Assembly: GCA_019114165.1 (NCBI GenBank)
Contig: DXGA01000004.1
Span: forward strand, 1-34,676
Direction of reading: 5' to 3'
Origin: Candidatus Flavonifractor merdipullorum
GTDB lineage: Bacteria; Bacillota; Clostridia; Oscillospirales; Oscillospiraceae
Length of the DNA: 34,676 nucleotides
In this document: piece after piece, positions 26,020 to 34,676 of the stretch
Layout of the letters: each line of letters begins with the position of its first letter
How positions within the stretch are numbered: the stretch's first letter is position 1
Translations under genes and position numbers: made by a program
Notes under the pieces: model-generated
Seen by the model: only the letters and a program-made list of their open reading frames with translations
The model's database searches: none
What the model was told of the DNA's origin: nothing

Positions 26020-26819
26020 GTGGTTCCTCCTTCTCTCTGCCGGGAAAAGTACATAAGACCCTCCAGCACGCCGCCGCCCACTGCCCGGGCCTTGTCCGAC
26101 ACCGTAAAGCAGTGGTCACGGGTGCACCGGGGGTCGATGTCGCCCGCCTTCATGCCCGCCGGAACTGTCAGTCCCTCGGGCAGCATACCACGCACTATGC
26201 CCGGCATGGCGGCGTAGACCGGGGTCTCGTCCACATGGGCTACCACCTCGCCTTTCTCCACCGTGTCGCCGATAGACGTCACCGGATGGAACACCCCCGC
26301 CTTGGGGGCGCGGATGAGCCGCTCGATGGTGTAGCCGCCCACGTCGCCCGGTACGCCCGTATTGGGGATGGCGCTTCCTTCTGTGATGAGTCGGCCCAGA
26401 TAGTGGCCCCGCTTGGTCTCCACTACGCCGTGACAGTCCACCCCAGCGGTGAAGCCGGGGCCCAGCGCCAATACGATGGGCGCGTCGGTGATGGCGGTGC
26501 CGGTGTTGTGCTTGGCCAGAATGGCGTCCACCACCGCGTCAAAGGGAAGGGCGGCGCGGATCTCTGCCGCCGGATCGGCCAGCACCGGTACCTCGCCCGC
26601 AGCAAGAGCGGACTTCACCTGGTCCACATCCTGCACCGCCCGGGCGGTGATGCCCTCCACCGTTGTGGTTCCGTCATAGCGGCACTGACAAAAGGAGACC
26701 GTCCGCCGTACCGCTGTGGGCTGGGCCAGGTCGGTCATCACTACCGGAAAACCGCTCCGGTACAGCCGTACCGCCACGCCGGTGGCCAGATCGCCCGCGC
26801 CTTTGATTAAAACCAACAT
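26007..26819 (-). CDS. yqeB: Selenium-dependent molybdenum hydroxylase system protein YqeB (EF2563 family)
   Basis: MLVLIKGAGDLATGVAVRLYRSGFPVVMTDLAQPTAVRRTVSF...GPGFTAGVDCHGVVETKRGHYLGR; start trimmed to 26819. Confidence 0.9.
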   Translation of the reverse strand: MLVLIKGAGDLATGVAVRLYRSGFPVVMTDLAQPTAVRRTVSFCQCRYDGTTTVEGITARAVQDVDQVKSALAAGEVPVLADPAAEIRAALPFDAVVDAILAKHNTGTAITDAPIVLALGPGFTAGVDCHGVVETKRGHYLGRLITEGSAIPNTGVPGDVGGYTIERLIRAPKAGVFHPVTSIGDTVEKGEVVAHVDETPVYAAMPGIVRGMLPEGLTVPAGMKAGDIDPRCTRDHCFTVSDKARAVGGGVLEGLMYFSRQREGGTTWNG

Positions 26820-27523
26820 GCTCCGCCACGCTCCTCTTCCGTAAAGTAAGTGACCCCGCAGGGGATTTGCTGTCTGGCCAGCAAAGAAGCGATCTCTTTC
26901 CCGGCCTGCCGCCTCCTGGCGTCGTCCGCCTTGTTCAGAAGACACCGGAAGGCCATGGATTCCGTTACATACTTTCGTCCGCCCAGGGGATGGGACAGCA
27001 AAAGGGCGACGTCCGCCGTGGTAATGAGATGGTCCATCTCCTGACCCAGCAGGGCGCAGACCTGTTGGGGGCGGTGACAGATGGCGCCGATGGGCTGGCC
27101 CAACGCGTCCAGACCGGCCACGGCCACCACCGCCTGACTCTCCGGCGGGATCACCGGCTCATGGTCGGCCGGCGCTTTCAGGGGGTGGAGCCGCGCTCCG
27201 TCGCCCTCCACCAGTACCACATCCGCCGCCGCCAGCGCCATGCCGATCTCGCCGGTGCCGGTCAGCTTGCCGTTTTGCCGCGCGCCCAGCGTGGCGATGC
27301 CGTGGGCCGCCAGCAGTGCGGGCAGCGCCCCGGCGCTGTCCGTCAGGGGAAGCCGGGGATGGGGCATGATGTGTGTGGTGGTGGTGATGACCACCGTTTT
27401 GCCCGCCAGACGGCAGGCCTGAGCCAGCGCGTACATGGTACTTGTCTTGCCGCCGCCCCCCACAAAGGTCACGCAGCGATGGACCGCCGGGTCCAGAGAG
27501 AGCGCCGTCCACAGCCCGTTCAT
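26807..27523 (-). CDS. yqeC: Selenium-dependent hydroxylase accessory protein YqeC
   Basis: VTFVGGGGKTSTMYALAQACRLAGKTVVITTTTHIMPHPRL; VLVEGDGARLHPLKAPADHEPVIP. Confidence 0.9.
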   Translation of the reverse strand: MNGLWTALSLDPAVHRCVTFVGGGGKTSTMYALAQACRLAGKTVVITTTTHIMPHPRLPLTDSAGALPALLAAHGIATLGARQNGKLTGTGEIGMALAAADVVLVEGDGARLHPLKAPADHEPVIPPESQAVVAVAGLDALGQPIGAICHRPQQVCALLGQEMDHLITTADVALLLSHPLGGRKYVTESMAFRCLLNKADDARRRQAGKEIASLLARQQIPCGVTYFTEEERGGACWF

Positions 27524-27527
27524 TTGT

Positions 27528-28085
27528 TTAGCCTCCTGTCAGATGCTCCACCAAAATTTTAATGCCGATGCCGATGAGCACCAGTCCGCCCACCAGCTCC
27601 GCTTTCTGCTGAAAAAGACCGCCCAGCTTGCGCCCGGCCAGTCCGCCTACCACCGAAAGCGCAAAGGCCACCAGACCGATCACCGTGGCGGCCACGCCGA
27701 TCTGCACATCCATAAAGGCCATGGAGACACCCACCGCCAGCGCGTCAATGCTGGTGGCAACGGCCAGCATCACCAGCCGTCCGGCGCTCAGGTCCGTGGG
27801 GGCTTCTTCCTCTTCGCCCCCCCTCAGGGTGCCCCACACCATCCGTCCGCCGATGAGGGCCAGCAGGGTAAAGGCGATCCAGTGGTCCACGGCCACAATG
27901 TAAGTGCTCAGGCTGCTGCCCAAAAACCAGCCGATGAGCGGCATGGCGGCCTGGAAAACGCCGAAATAAAGGCCCATCTTCAAGGCCTGCTTCCAACCAA
28001 ATCCAGGCACGGAGATGCCGCTGGAGACCGACACGGCAAAGGCGTCCAGTGCCAGGCTCACAGCGATCAAGAGAATTTCCAGCAA
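27528..28085 (-). CDS. mntP: Putative manganese efflux pump MntP
   Basis: LEILLIAVSLALDAFAVSVSSGI...LAVATSIDALAVGVSMAFM duplicated D-A-V motifs; probable TTG start at 28085 after GGAGGG. Confidence 0.92.
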   Translation of the reverse strand: MLEILLIAVSLALDAFAVSVSSGISVPGFGWKQALKMGLYFGVFQAAMPLIGWFLGSSLSTYIVAVDHWIAFTLLALIGGRMVWGTLRGGEEEEAPTDLSAGRLVMLAVATSIDALAVGVSMAFMDVQIGVAATVIGLVAFALSVVGGLAGRKLGGLFQQKAELVGGLVLIGIGIKILVEHLTGG

Positions 28086-28157
28086 AAAAATCCCTCCAAA
28101 CAAGATAGTCTTTTCATTATAGCACATGGGGAAAGGGGACGCCACGGGTATTTCCGC

Positions 28158-28186
28158 TTGCCGGAGGGAGAGGGAAATGGTATATT
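28158..28186 (+). promoter_or_regulatory. Predicted promoter for tadA
   Basis: TTGCCG - 17 bp - TATATT. Confidence 0.5.
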
Positions 28187-28216
28187 GAGAAGAAAACGAG
28201 CAAAGGAGCGGATGGA

Positions 28217-28705
28217 ATGGAGCACGCCGACTATATGCGTCAGGCGCTGGCGCTGGCCCGGGAGGCCATGGAGGAGGGCGAGGTGCCGGTGGGATGCGTC
28301 ATCGTGTGGGAGGACGGGCGCGTGGTAGGCCGGGGCCGCAACCGGCGGGAGGTGGACAAGTGCGCCCTGGCCCACGCGGAGCTGGAGGCCATCCGGCAGG
28401 CCAATGAGACTCTGGGCGGCTGGCGGCTCCACAAGGCCACCCTCTATGTGACCCTGGAGCCCTGCCCCATGTGTGCCGGCGGCATCCTCAACGCCCGCAT
28501 TCCCCAGGTCTGGTACGGCGCCGCCGACCCCAAGGCAGGCTGCTGCGGCTCGGTGCTGGATCTCTACGACAACCCCTTCAACCACCATCCCCAGGTCCAC
28601 ACCGGCCTGTTGGAGGAGGAGTGTTCCGCGCTGCTGCGGGAATTCTTTCAGCGTTTAAGGGAAAAACGAAAAAAGAGTTCATCATTCCGTAAAGAAATGA
28701 CCTGA
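28217..28705 (+). CDS. tadA: tRNA-specific adenosine deaminase TadA
   Basis: 162 aa; MRQALALAREAMEEGEVPVGCVIV; HAELEAIRQAN; VTLEPCPMCAGGILNARIPQVWYGAADPKAGC. Confidence 0.95.
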   Translation: MEHADYMRQALALAREAMEEGEVPVGCVIVWEDGRVVGRGRNRREVDKCALAHAELEAIRQANETLGGWRLHKATLYVTLEPCPMCAGGILNARIPQVWYGAADPKAGCCGSVLDLYDNPFNHHPQVHTGLLEEECSALLREFFQRLREKRKKSSSFRKEMT

Positions 28706-28787
28706 ATTTTTGTAACAAATATCCGGTATCCTAATACCATCAAGTGTTGAGACTCTTCTTTTTTCATTCTATCCTCCAAAGACGGCA

Positions 28788-28815
28788 AAGAGCGGCGCGT
28801 TTTGCGCCGCTCTTT
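28788..28815. terminator. Intrinsic terminator, bidirectional, between tadA and the tetR-type gene
   Basis: AAAGAGCGGCGC-GTTT-TGCGCCGCTCTTTT. Confidence 0.8.
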
Positions 28816-28817
28816 TG

Positions 28818-29417
28818 CTATGCCTTCATTTCGATCAGACCGTTGCGGATGAGCCGGTCGGCCAGTTCCGCCATCTCCTCCGGAGAGCGGTCGAAGCCGC
28901 GGGCCGTCCAGGTCCGGATGAGACTGACGGCCCCCGCCACGACAAACTCCAGCTCATAGTTGCCCCGCTCCATAAAGTCGATGGCATAGAGCCCCCGCCA
29001 CTCGCCCACGCACCGCTCATAGATCAGGCTGCTCAGCCGCTGAAAGAACCGCTGGTCGGCGTGAATGTTGAGCAGCGCTTCGCACACAGCGGCGTTTTTT
29101 CGGGCAAAGTAAAATACATCGGACAAAATGGGCCGAAGGCCCCGCTGAAGCTCCTCATTGGTGTAGGCATCCAATAAAGTGTTGAATTCAGCGATCAGCC
29201 CCTGCTCGGTCTGCTCCAGCAAGTCGTAGATATCCCGGTAATGCCGGTAAAAGGTGCCCCGGTTGATATCAGCCAGACGGGTCAGCTCCTGCACCGTGAT
29301 GTCCTGCACGTTTTTCTGGGCCATCAGTTCCGCCATGGCCTTTTGCAGCTGGGTCCGGGTCTTGCGCACGCGCGGGTCTTCCTTCGTTTGTGAAACATCT
29401 TTGCGCCGTTCGTTCAT
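28818..29417 (-). CDS. TetR/AcrR-family transcriptional regulator
   Basis: KTRTQLQKAMAELMAQKNVQDITVQELTRLADINRGTFYRHYRDIYDLLEQ. Confidence 0.92.
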   Translation of the reverse strand: MNERRKDVSQTKEDPRVRKTRTQLQKAMAELMAQKNVQDITVQELTRLADINRGTFYRHYRDIYDLLEQTEQGLIAEFNTLLDAYTNEELQRGLRPILSDVFYFARKNAAVCEALLNIHADQRFFQRLSSLIYERCVGEWRGLYAIDFMERGNYELEFVVAGAVSLIRTWTARGFDRSPEEMAELADRLIRNGLIEMKA

Positions 29418-29476
29418 TATGCAACACCTCTCTGGAACAGTGTTGGATTATTTGCTATTTCATAACAAAATATCCC

Positions 29477-29506
29477 TTGAAACCTCTCTTTCACCTATAC
29501 TATAAT
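29477..29506 (+). promoter_or_regulatory. Predicted promoter of the ABC transporter operon
   Basis: TTGAAA - 18 bp - TATAAT. Confidence 0.7.
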
Positions 29507-29559
29507 AAGCTTACAGGAGAATTGCAACACCTGTTCCTTAAGAAACAGAGGTGAAATGC

Positions 29560-30261
29560 ATGTCATATATTGCACTGGAACATGTGGTCAAACGCTATAA
29601 AATGGGAGAGATTACCATTACCGCCGCCGACGACATCACCTTTGAAATCGAAAAGGGCGAGTTTGCCATCATTGTGGGACCGTCGGGCGCGGGCAAGACC
29701 ACGGTGCTCAATATTCTGGGCGGCATGGATCAGAGCGACAGCGGCTCCATCCTGGTCGACGGACAGAACGTGGCGGCCTATACCGCCAAAGAGCTTACCT
29801 CCTATCGCCGCTATGATATCGGCTTTGTCTTCCAGTTTTATAATCTGGTGCAGAATCTGACGGCGCTGGAGAATGTGGAGCTGGCGGCCCAGATCTGCCG
29901 GGACCCGCTGCCGGCGGCGGAGGTGCTGCGCCATGTGGGACTGGCCGACCGGATGGACAATTTCCCCGCCCAGCTCTCCGGCGGCGAGCAGCAGCGGGTG
30001 GCCATTGCCCGGGCGCTGGCCAAAAATCCAAAGCTTTTGCTCTGCGACGAGCCCACAGGCGCGCTGGACTATGTGACGGGCAAGTCCATTCTGAAACTGC
30101 TTCAGGATACCTGCCGGCAGCAGGGGATGACGGTGGTGGTCATCACCCACAATACCGCCATTACCCCCATGGCAGACCGGGTGATCCACATCAAAAACGG
30201 CCGGGTGGCCCAGGTGGAGCGCCAGAGCCATCCCATGCCGGTGGAGGACATCGAATGGTAA
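29560..30261 (+). CDS. ABC transporter ATP-binding protein, MacB/LolD type
   Basis: [89 protein letters not shown]. Confidence 0.94.
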   Translation: MSYIALEHVVKRYKMGEITITAADDITFEIEKGEFAIIVGPSGAGKTTVLNILGGMDQSDSGSILVDGQNVAAYTAKELTSYRRYDIGFVFQFYNLVQNLTALENVELAAQICRDPLPAAEVLRHVGLADRMDNFPAQLSGGEQQRVAIARALAKNPKLLLCDEPTGALDYVTGKSILKLLQDTCRQQGMTVVVITHNTAITPMADRVIHIKNGRVAQVERQSHPMPVEDIEW

Positions 30262-33200
30262 GGGGGCGGCGGTGGGGGAGCCCGCTGCTCACCGACGCGG
30301 TGCGGGAGGTGCGCCGCACCCTGAGCCGCTTTCTCTCGTTATTTGTACTGTCGGCGCTGGCGGTGGCCTTTTTATCCGGCCTGCGCACCACCGCACCCGA
30401 CATGGAGTATACCGCCGACCGCTATTTTGACCGCCTGGGACTGATGGATATCCGGGTGCTCTCCACCCTGGGGCTTACCGATGAGGACGTGGCGGCCTTG
30501 GCCCAACAGGAGGGGATCATCGCCGCAGAGGGCAGCTATGAGGCCGACGCCTCGGTCTCCATTGGGGACAACGACCTCATCATCAAGCTGATTTCCCTCT
30601 CGGAAAAGGGCTTCAATCTGCCCGATCTGCAGGAGGGACGCCTGCCCCAGAATGACAGGGAATGCCTGGTGGAGCCTGCCTTTTTGGATCAGAGCGGGCT
30701 TTCCGTGGGCGATACCGTCACCTTTGATACCGGCGACGGAGACTATGAAGACGCCCTGGTCCACGATACCTTTACCATCGTGGGTACCGCCAATTCGCCA
30801 TTGTATGTCTCTCTGGTTCAGCGGGGCACCTCTTCTCTGGGCACCGGTTCGGTGTCCGCCTTTGTGATGCTGCCCGAGAGCGCCTTTTCCATGGATGCCT
30901 ATACCCAGGTCTATCTCCAGGTGGAGGGCGCGGAAGCATTGCTCTGCTACGGGGAGGACTATGAAACGCTGGTGGACGGCGTGATCGACCGGCTGGAGCC
31001 GCTGGGAGAGGACCGGGCCGATCTGCGGTATGACGATGTGATCGGAGAGGCCAACGAGAAGCTGGACGACGCGCAAAAGGAATATGACGACGCGGCGGCG
31101 GAGGTAACGCAGGAACTGGCCGACGCAGAAGCGGAGCTGGCCGATGCCCGCAAGGAGCTGGACGACGGCTGGGCGGAATGGCGGGACGGCTGGGAGACCC
31201 TGAGGCAGGAGGAAGCCGACGGCTGGGCCAAGATCTATGACGCAGAAGCGGAGCTGCCCGACGCCCTTCAGGAGCTGAAGGACGGCGAAGCGAAGCTGGC
31301 CGATGCCCGTAAGGAGCTGGACGACGGCTGGAAGGAATATCAGGACGGTCTGGCCGACTACGACGCGGCGCTGGTGACCTATCAGGACGGCGTGGACGAG
31401 TATAACGACGGATACCAGACCTTGCTGGACAGCGAGAGCGAGTATGCCGACGCCCTCACCAAGCTGGAGGACGGACAGAAGGAATACGACCAGGGCATGG
31501 AGGAGTACCGCGCCGCCCTCCAGGAGCTGGCCGACGGCGGGCAGCAGCTCATGGACGCCAAGCAGCAGCTGGAGGACGCCCGGATGGAATTGCGCTCCGG
31601 CAGCACCCAGATCTCTCAGGGCGAGGCCCAGCTGGAAGCAGGCAAGGCGCAGTATCAGCAGCTTTCCGACGGCTATACCCTTCTATCCCAGTCTCTGGGC
31701 GCTTCCGACCCGGACAGCATTGCCCAGACCCTTTTGATGCTTACCATGGACCCCACCGGTCAGACGGCCGGGCAGTTCCACACCAATGTGGTGCTGTCCC
31801 TCCGCACCATGCTGGACGGACTTTCTCAGGCCATCACCGACGAGGCTCAGCTTGCCATGCTGGAGCACTTGAAAGCCGCGCTTCCCGCCGACGCCGAGAC
31901 CTTCAATCTGGCCATCCAGACCGAGGAGGGCCGGGCCGGTCTGGCGCAGGGGATTTCGGGGGCCATGGCCTTTGTGGGACAGGCGCTGCCCCTCATGGAG
32001 CAGCAGCTCTCTGAGAGCGAAACCAAGCTGGAGCAGGCAAAAGACAGCCTGGCCGACGGACGGCGGCAGTACCGGGAGGGGCTGGAGGAATACGAAGCGG
32101 CGCTGGAGAAGTATGAAGCAGGCGTCAAAGAGGCCGAAGCAGGCGGTCAGGAGCTGGCCGACGCAAAAGCCGAGCTGGAGGACGGCTGGGCGGAACTGCA
32201 CAGCGGCCGCACCGAACTGGACGACGGCTGGGCCGAGCTGGAGGAGGCCCGCAAAGAGCTGGAAGACGGACAGGCGGAATTGGATGACGCGCTGGTCCAG
32301 CTCAACGACGCAAAAGCCGAGCTGGAAGAGGGTGAGCAGGAATACGCCGACGGCTTAACGGAGCTGGAAGAGGGCTGGAAAAGCTATGAGGAGGGCGTGG
32401 CTGACCTGGCCGAGGCCAAGGCCACCCTGCCCCGGGAGATCGCCGACGCCCAGCAGGAGCTCAACGACGCGGAAGCGGAGCTCAACGACGGTGAAGCGGA
32501 GTACGCCGACGGCCTTTCTGACTACGAAGAAGGGAAAAAAGAGGCGGAGGAAGAGCTGGCCGACGCCCGCAACAAGCTCAACGACGCCCGGCGGGACATC
32601 AGCGAGATCGAGGACTGCCAGTGGTACATTCTGGGCCGGGATACCAACCTGGGCTATGTCTCCTTCCAGCAGGACGCCCAGCGTATCGGCAATCTGGCGG
32701 CCGTCTTTCCGGTGATTTTCTTCCTGGTGGCGGCGCTGGTGTGCCTTACCACCATGACCCGCATGGTGGAAGAACAGCGGCTTCAGATCGGTTCCCTCAA
32801 GGCCCTGGGCTATGGCAAGGGGGCCATTGCCCTCAAATATGTGGGTTATGGATTTGCAGCCTCCTTCACCGGCGGTCTGGTGGGCCTGGCGGTGGGCTGT
32901 ACCCTGCTGCCCTGGATTATCTTCAATGCCTGGCGCATCATTTACACCATGGGAGATCTGGAGTTCTTCTTCCAGCCCCTGACCTACACCATTGCGGTGG
33001 GCGCGGCGGTGCTGTGCGTCACCGGCGCGGCGCTGGCGGCGGTCTTCTCGGCCCTGACCGCCGTGCCAGCCCAGCTGCTGCGGCCCAAAGCGCCGCCCAT
33101 CGGCAAACGGGTTTTGCTGGAGCGCATCCGCCCGCTGTGGCGTATGCTGTCCTTCTCCTATAAAATCACCCTGCGCAACCTGTTCCGCTATCAGCGGCGG

Positions 33201-34286
33201 TTCTGGATGACGGTCATCGGCATCGGCGGATGTACCGCCCTCATCGTCACCGCCTTCGGCCTGCGGGATTCCATCTTTGATATCATGGACCGGCAGTTTG
33301 ATGAGATCTTTACTTACAGCGCCGACGTCAGCCTGGCGAGCAAAATTACCGAGGAAGAGCTGTCCGACATCCAGCAGGCCCTGCAAAAAACCGGTCTGGC
33401 GGAGGAGTGGATGCCCATTCATCAGGACAGTCTCACCGCCGAGAGCGACGCCGGCAGCGCGGATGTGACCCTCTTTGCGGTGGAGGAGGAAGAGACCTTT
33501 TCTCACTTCGTCCACCTGCGCCACCGGCTGGACGACGACCCGGTGACCCTGGACGAGGAAGGGGCGGTCATCACCGAAAAGCTGGCCACTTTGCTGGAGG
33601 TGTCGGTGGGAGATACCATCACTCTGGACGGCGACAAGCGGGTCACCGTCACCGTGACCGATATCGCCGAAAACTATATCCAGCACTATGTCTATCTCTC
33701 CGATACAGCCTATGAGGCCCTGTATGGAACGGAGCCGGAGATCAACGACATGATGGTGCGCTATGTGGACAGCACGGAGGAGACGGGAAACGCCGTTTCC
33801 GCGGCGTTGATCCCGCTTTCCGGGGTGGTGTCGGTGTCCCGCATCCAGTCCATCCGGGATACCTTTACCAGCAGTCTGGAGAGCGTGGATTATGCGGTGG
33901 TGCTCATCATCGTGTGTGCGGCGGCGCTGGCCTTTGTGGTGCTCTATAATCTGACCAACATCAATATCACCGAGCGGATCCGGGAGCTGGCCACGTTAAA
34001 GGTACTGGGCTTCTACGAGCGGGAGCTGTCGGCCTACATCTACCGGGAAAACGTGTTTTTGACGGTCTTCGGCGTGGCCATGGGTATGGTCATGGGAAAA
34101 TTCCTCCATCAGTGGCTGGTGCTGACGGTGGAGATCGATATGCTCATGTTTGGCCGCACCATCAGCACCATGAGCTATGTATGGGCGGCTGTGCTGACGA
34201 CGGTATTTTCCCTGCTGGTCAACCTGACTTCCCGCCGCCGGCTGAAGAAGATCGACATGGTGGAGTCCCTGAAAACCATCGAGTAG
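30255..34286 (+). CDS. FtsX-like ABC transporter permease with a very long coiled-coil extracytoplasmic domain
   Basis: 1343 aa; N-terminal TM (FLSLFVLSALAVAFLSGL), about 500-aa repetitive ELxDGxxEL coiled coil, then FtsX TM blocks (VFPVIFFLVAALVCLTTMTRMVEEQRLQIGSLKALGYG; ERIRELATLKVLGFYERELSAYI). Confidence 0.92.
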   Translation: MVRGRRWGSPLLTDAVREVRRTLSRFLSLFVLSALAVAFLSGLRTTAPDMEYTADRYFDRLGLMDIRVLSTLGLTDEDVAALAQQEGIIAAEGSYEADASVSIGDNDLIIKLISLSEKGFNLPDLQEGRLPQNDRECLVEPAFLDQSGLSVGDTVTFDTGDGDYEDALVHDTFTIVGTANSPLYVSLVQRGTSSLGTGSVSAFVMLPESAFSMDAYTQVYLQVEGAEALLCYGEDYETLVDGVIDRLEPLGEDRADLRYDDVIGEANEKLDDAQKEYDDAAAEVTQELADAEAELADARKELDDGWAEWRDGWETLRQEEADGWAKIYDAEAELPDALQELKDGEAKLADARKELDDGWKEYQDGLADYDAALVTYQDGVDEYNDGYQTLLDSESEYADALTKLEDGQKEYDQGMEEYRAALQELADGGQQLMDAKQQLEDARMELRSGSTQISQGEAQLEAGKAQYQQLSDGYTLLSQSLGASDPDSIAQTLLMLTMDPTGQTAGQFHTNVVLSLRTMLDGLSQAITDEAQLAMLEHLKAALPADAETFNLAIQTEEGRAGLAQGISGAMAFVGQALPLMEQQLSESETKLEQAKDSLADGRRQYREGLEEYEAALEKYEAGVKEAEAGGQELADAKAELEDGWAELHSGRTELDDGWAELEEARKELEDGQAELDDALVQLNDAKAELEEGEQEYADGLTELEEGWKSYEEGVADLAEAKATLPREIADAQQELNDAEAELNDGEAEYADGLSDYEEGKKEAEEELADARNKLNDARRDISEIEDCQWYILGRDTNLGYVSFQQDAQRIGNLAAVFPVIFFLVAALVCLTTMTRMVEEQRLQIGSLKALGYGKGAIALKYVGYGFAASFTGGLVGLAVGCTLLPWIIFNAWRIIYTMGDLEFFFQPLTYTIAVGAAVLCVTGAALAAVFSALTAVPAQLLRPKAPPIGKRVLLERIRPLWRMLSFSYKITLRNLFRYQRRFWMTVIGIGGCTALIVTAFGLRDSIFDIMDRQFDEIFTYSADVSLASKITEEELSDIQQALQKTGLAEEWMPIHQDSLTAESDAGSADVTLFAVEEEETFSHFVHLRHRLDDDPVTLDEEGAVITEKLATLLEVSVGDTITLDGDKRVTVTVTDIAENYIQHYVYLSDTAYEALYGTEPEINDMMVRYVDSTEETGNAVSAALIPLSGVVSVSRIQSIRDTFTSSLESVDYAVVLIIVCAAALAFVVLYNLTNINITERIRELATLKVLGFYERELSAYIYRENVFLTVFGVAMGMVMGKFLHQWLVLTVEIDMLMFGRTISTMSYVWAAVLTTVFSLLVNLTSRRRLKKIDMVESLKTIE

Positions 34287-34447
34287 GGGCGAAATACATG
34301 GCGGCGGCCTTTATGAAAATCAGAAAAACATAGGATTTAATAGTCTTGTAATAAGATAGGTTTGGTTTATTAACATCTTTCGGCTATCATAATTCTTGCA
34401 AGAGACAGTTTCTTTTCATTTCATTGTATCCTCTTTCCTAAACAGAG

Positions 34448-34480
34448 GGCCGGACGTCAGGAGCAGACGTCCGGCCTTTT
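34448..34480 (+). terminator. Intrinsic terminator downstream of the ABC permease
   Basis: GGCCGGACGTC-AGGAGCA-GACGTCCGGCC-TTTT. Confidence 0.8.
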
Positions 34481-34493
34481 GTTTTGCCTGATT

Positions 34494-34676
34494 TTATTGC
34501 AGATCTTCCGCCCGGTCCACATCCATCAGCTCCCGGGGGGAGGAACACTCCACCAGCACCAGCTGTTCCGGATGGGCGCGGATCACCTGACCGCCGCCCC
34601 GGTCGCCTGTGAGGGCCAAAAGGGCGGGGAAAAGTTCCGACGGAAAAACCACCGGATTGCCCCTCTGCCCTGCAAA
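34494..34676 (-). CDS. MocA-like molybdenum cofactor cytidylyltransferase, C-terminal part, runs off the right edge
   Basis: Minus-strand translation FAGQRGNPVVFPSELFPALLALTGDRGGGQVIRAHPEQLVLVECSSPRELMDVDRAEDLQ*. Confidence 0.75.
   Translation of the reverse strand, partial: FAGQRGNPVVFPSELFPALLALTGDRGGGQVIRAHPEQLVLVECSSPRELMDVDRAEDLQ

Noticed and set aside
28086-28216. Possible yybP-ykoY manganese riboswitch upstream of mntP
   Set aside because: No recognisable aptamer in the short gap before tadA.
28706-28787. Possible SRP RNA (often downstream of tadA)
   Set aside because: The gap is short and AT-rich with no SRP Alu/S-domain sequence; only a terminator is seen.
31050-32620. Repetitive DNA considered as a CRISPR or tandem satellite
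   Set aside because: It is in-frame coding sequence for coiled-coil repeats, with no constant repeat/spacer spacing.
32355-33686. Minus-strand 443-aa ORF
   Set aside because: Antisense to the FtsX-like permease; no recognisable domain.

Overview
This 34.7 kb window looks like the chromosome of a GC-rich Firmicute, probably Oscillospiraceae/Flavonifractor-like (lineage inferred from gene content only). It is largely housekeeping and close to a ParABS/origin-type region. Minus strand, left part: glyS (5' part only) behind a T-box; a T-box-led hisS - SLH protein - aspS run; an intact IS481-like insertion sequence with a 27-bp flanking direct repeat; a hypothetical membrane protein, mgsA, minD-like, rsmG, a second SLH protein, serS, a membrane coiled-coil protein, parB, parA, noc, yitT and an SLH-GH18 protein. 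Three perfect parS palindromes lie in the serS-noc interval. Plus strand: xpt followed by a BMP-type nucleoside ABC importer. Then, on the minus strand, xdhC-yqeB-yqeC (selenium-dependent molybdenum hydroxylase maturation) and mntP; tadA on plus; a TetR regulator divergent from a MacB/FtsX-type ABC transporter whose permease has a very long coiled-coil insert; and the C-terminus of a MocA-like protein at the right edge. Most interesting: (1) the exact IS structure with a 27-bp duplication wedged between a stop codon and the hisS -35 box; (2) a dispersed hairpin repeat family that repeatedly abuts stop codons; (3) paralogous SLH genes placed inside or beside aminoacyl-tRNA synthetase units, one apparently under T-box control; (4) ParB/Noc paralogs distinguishable by known specificity residues; (5) a rearranged remnant of the aspS 3' end. 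I found no clear defence system, CRISPR array, prophage or biosynthetic cluster. All calls come from reading the sequence; no searches were run.
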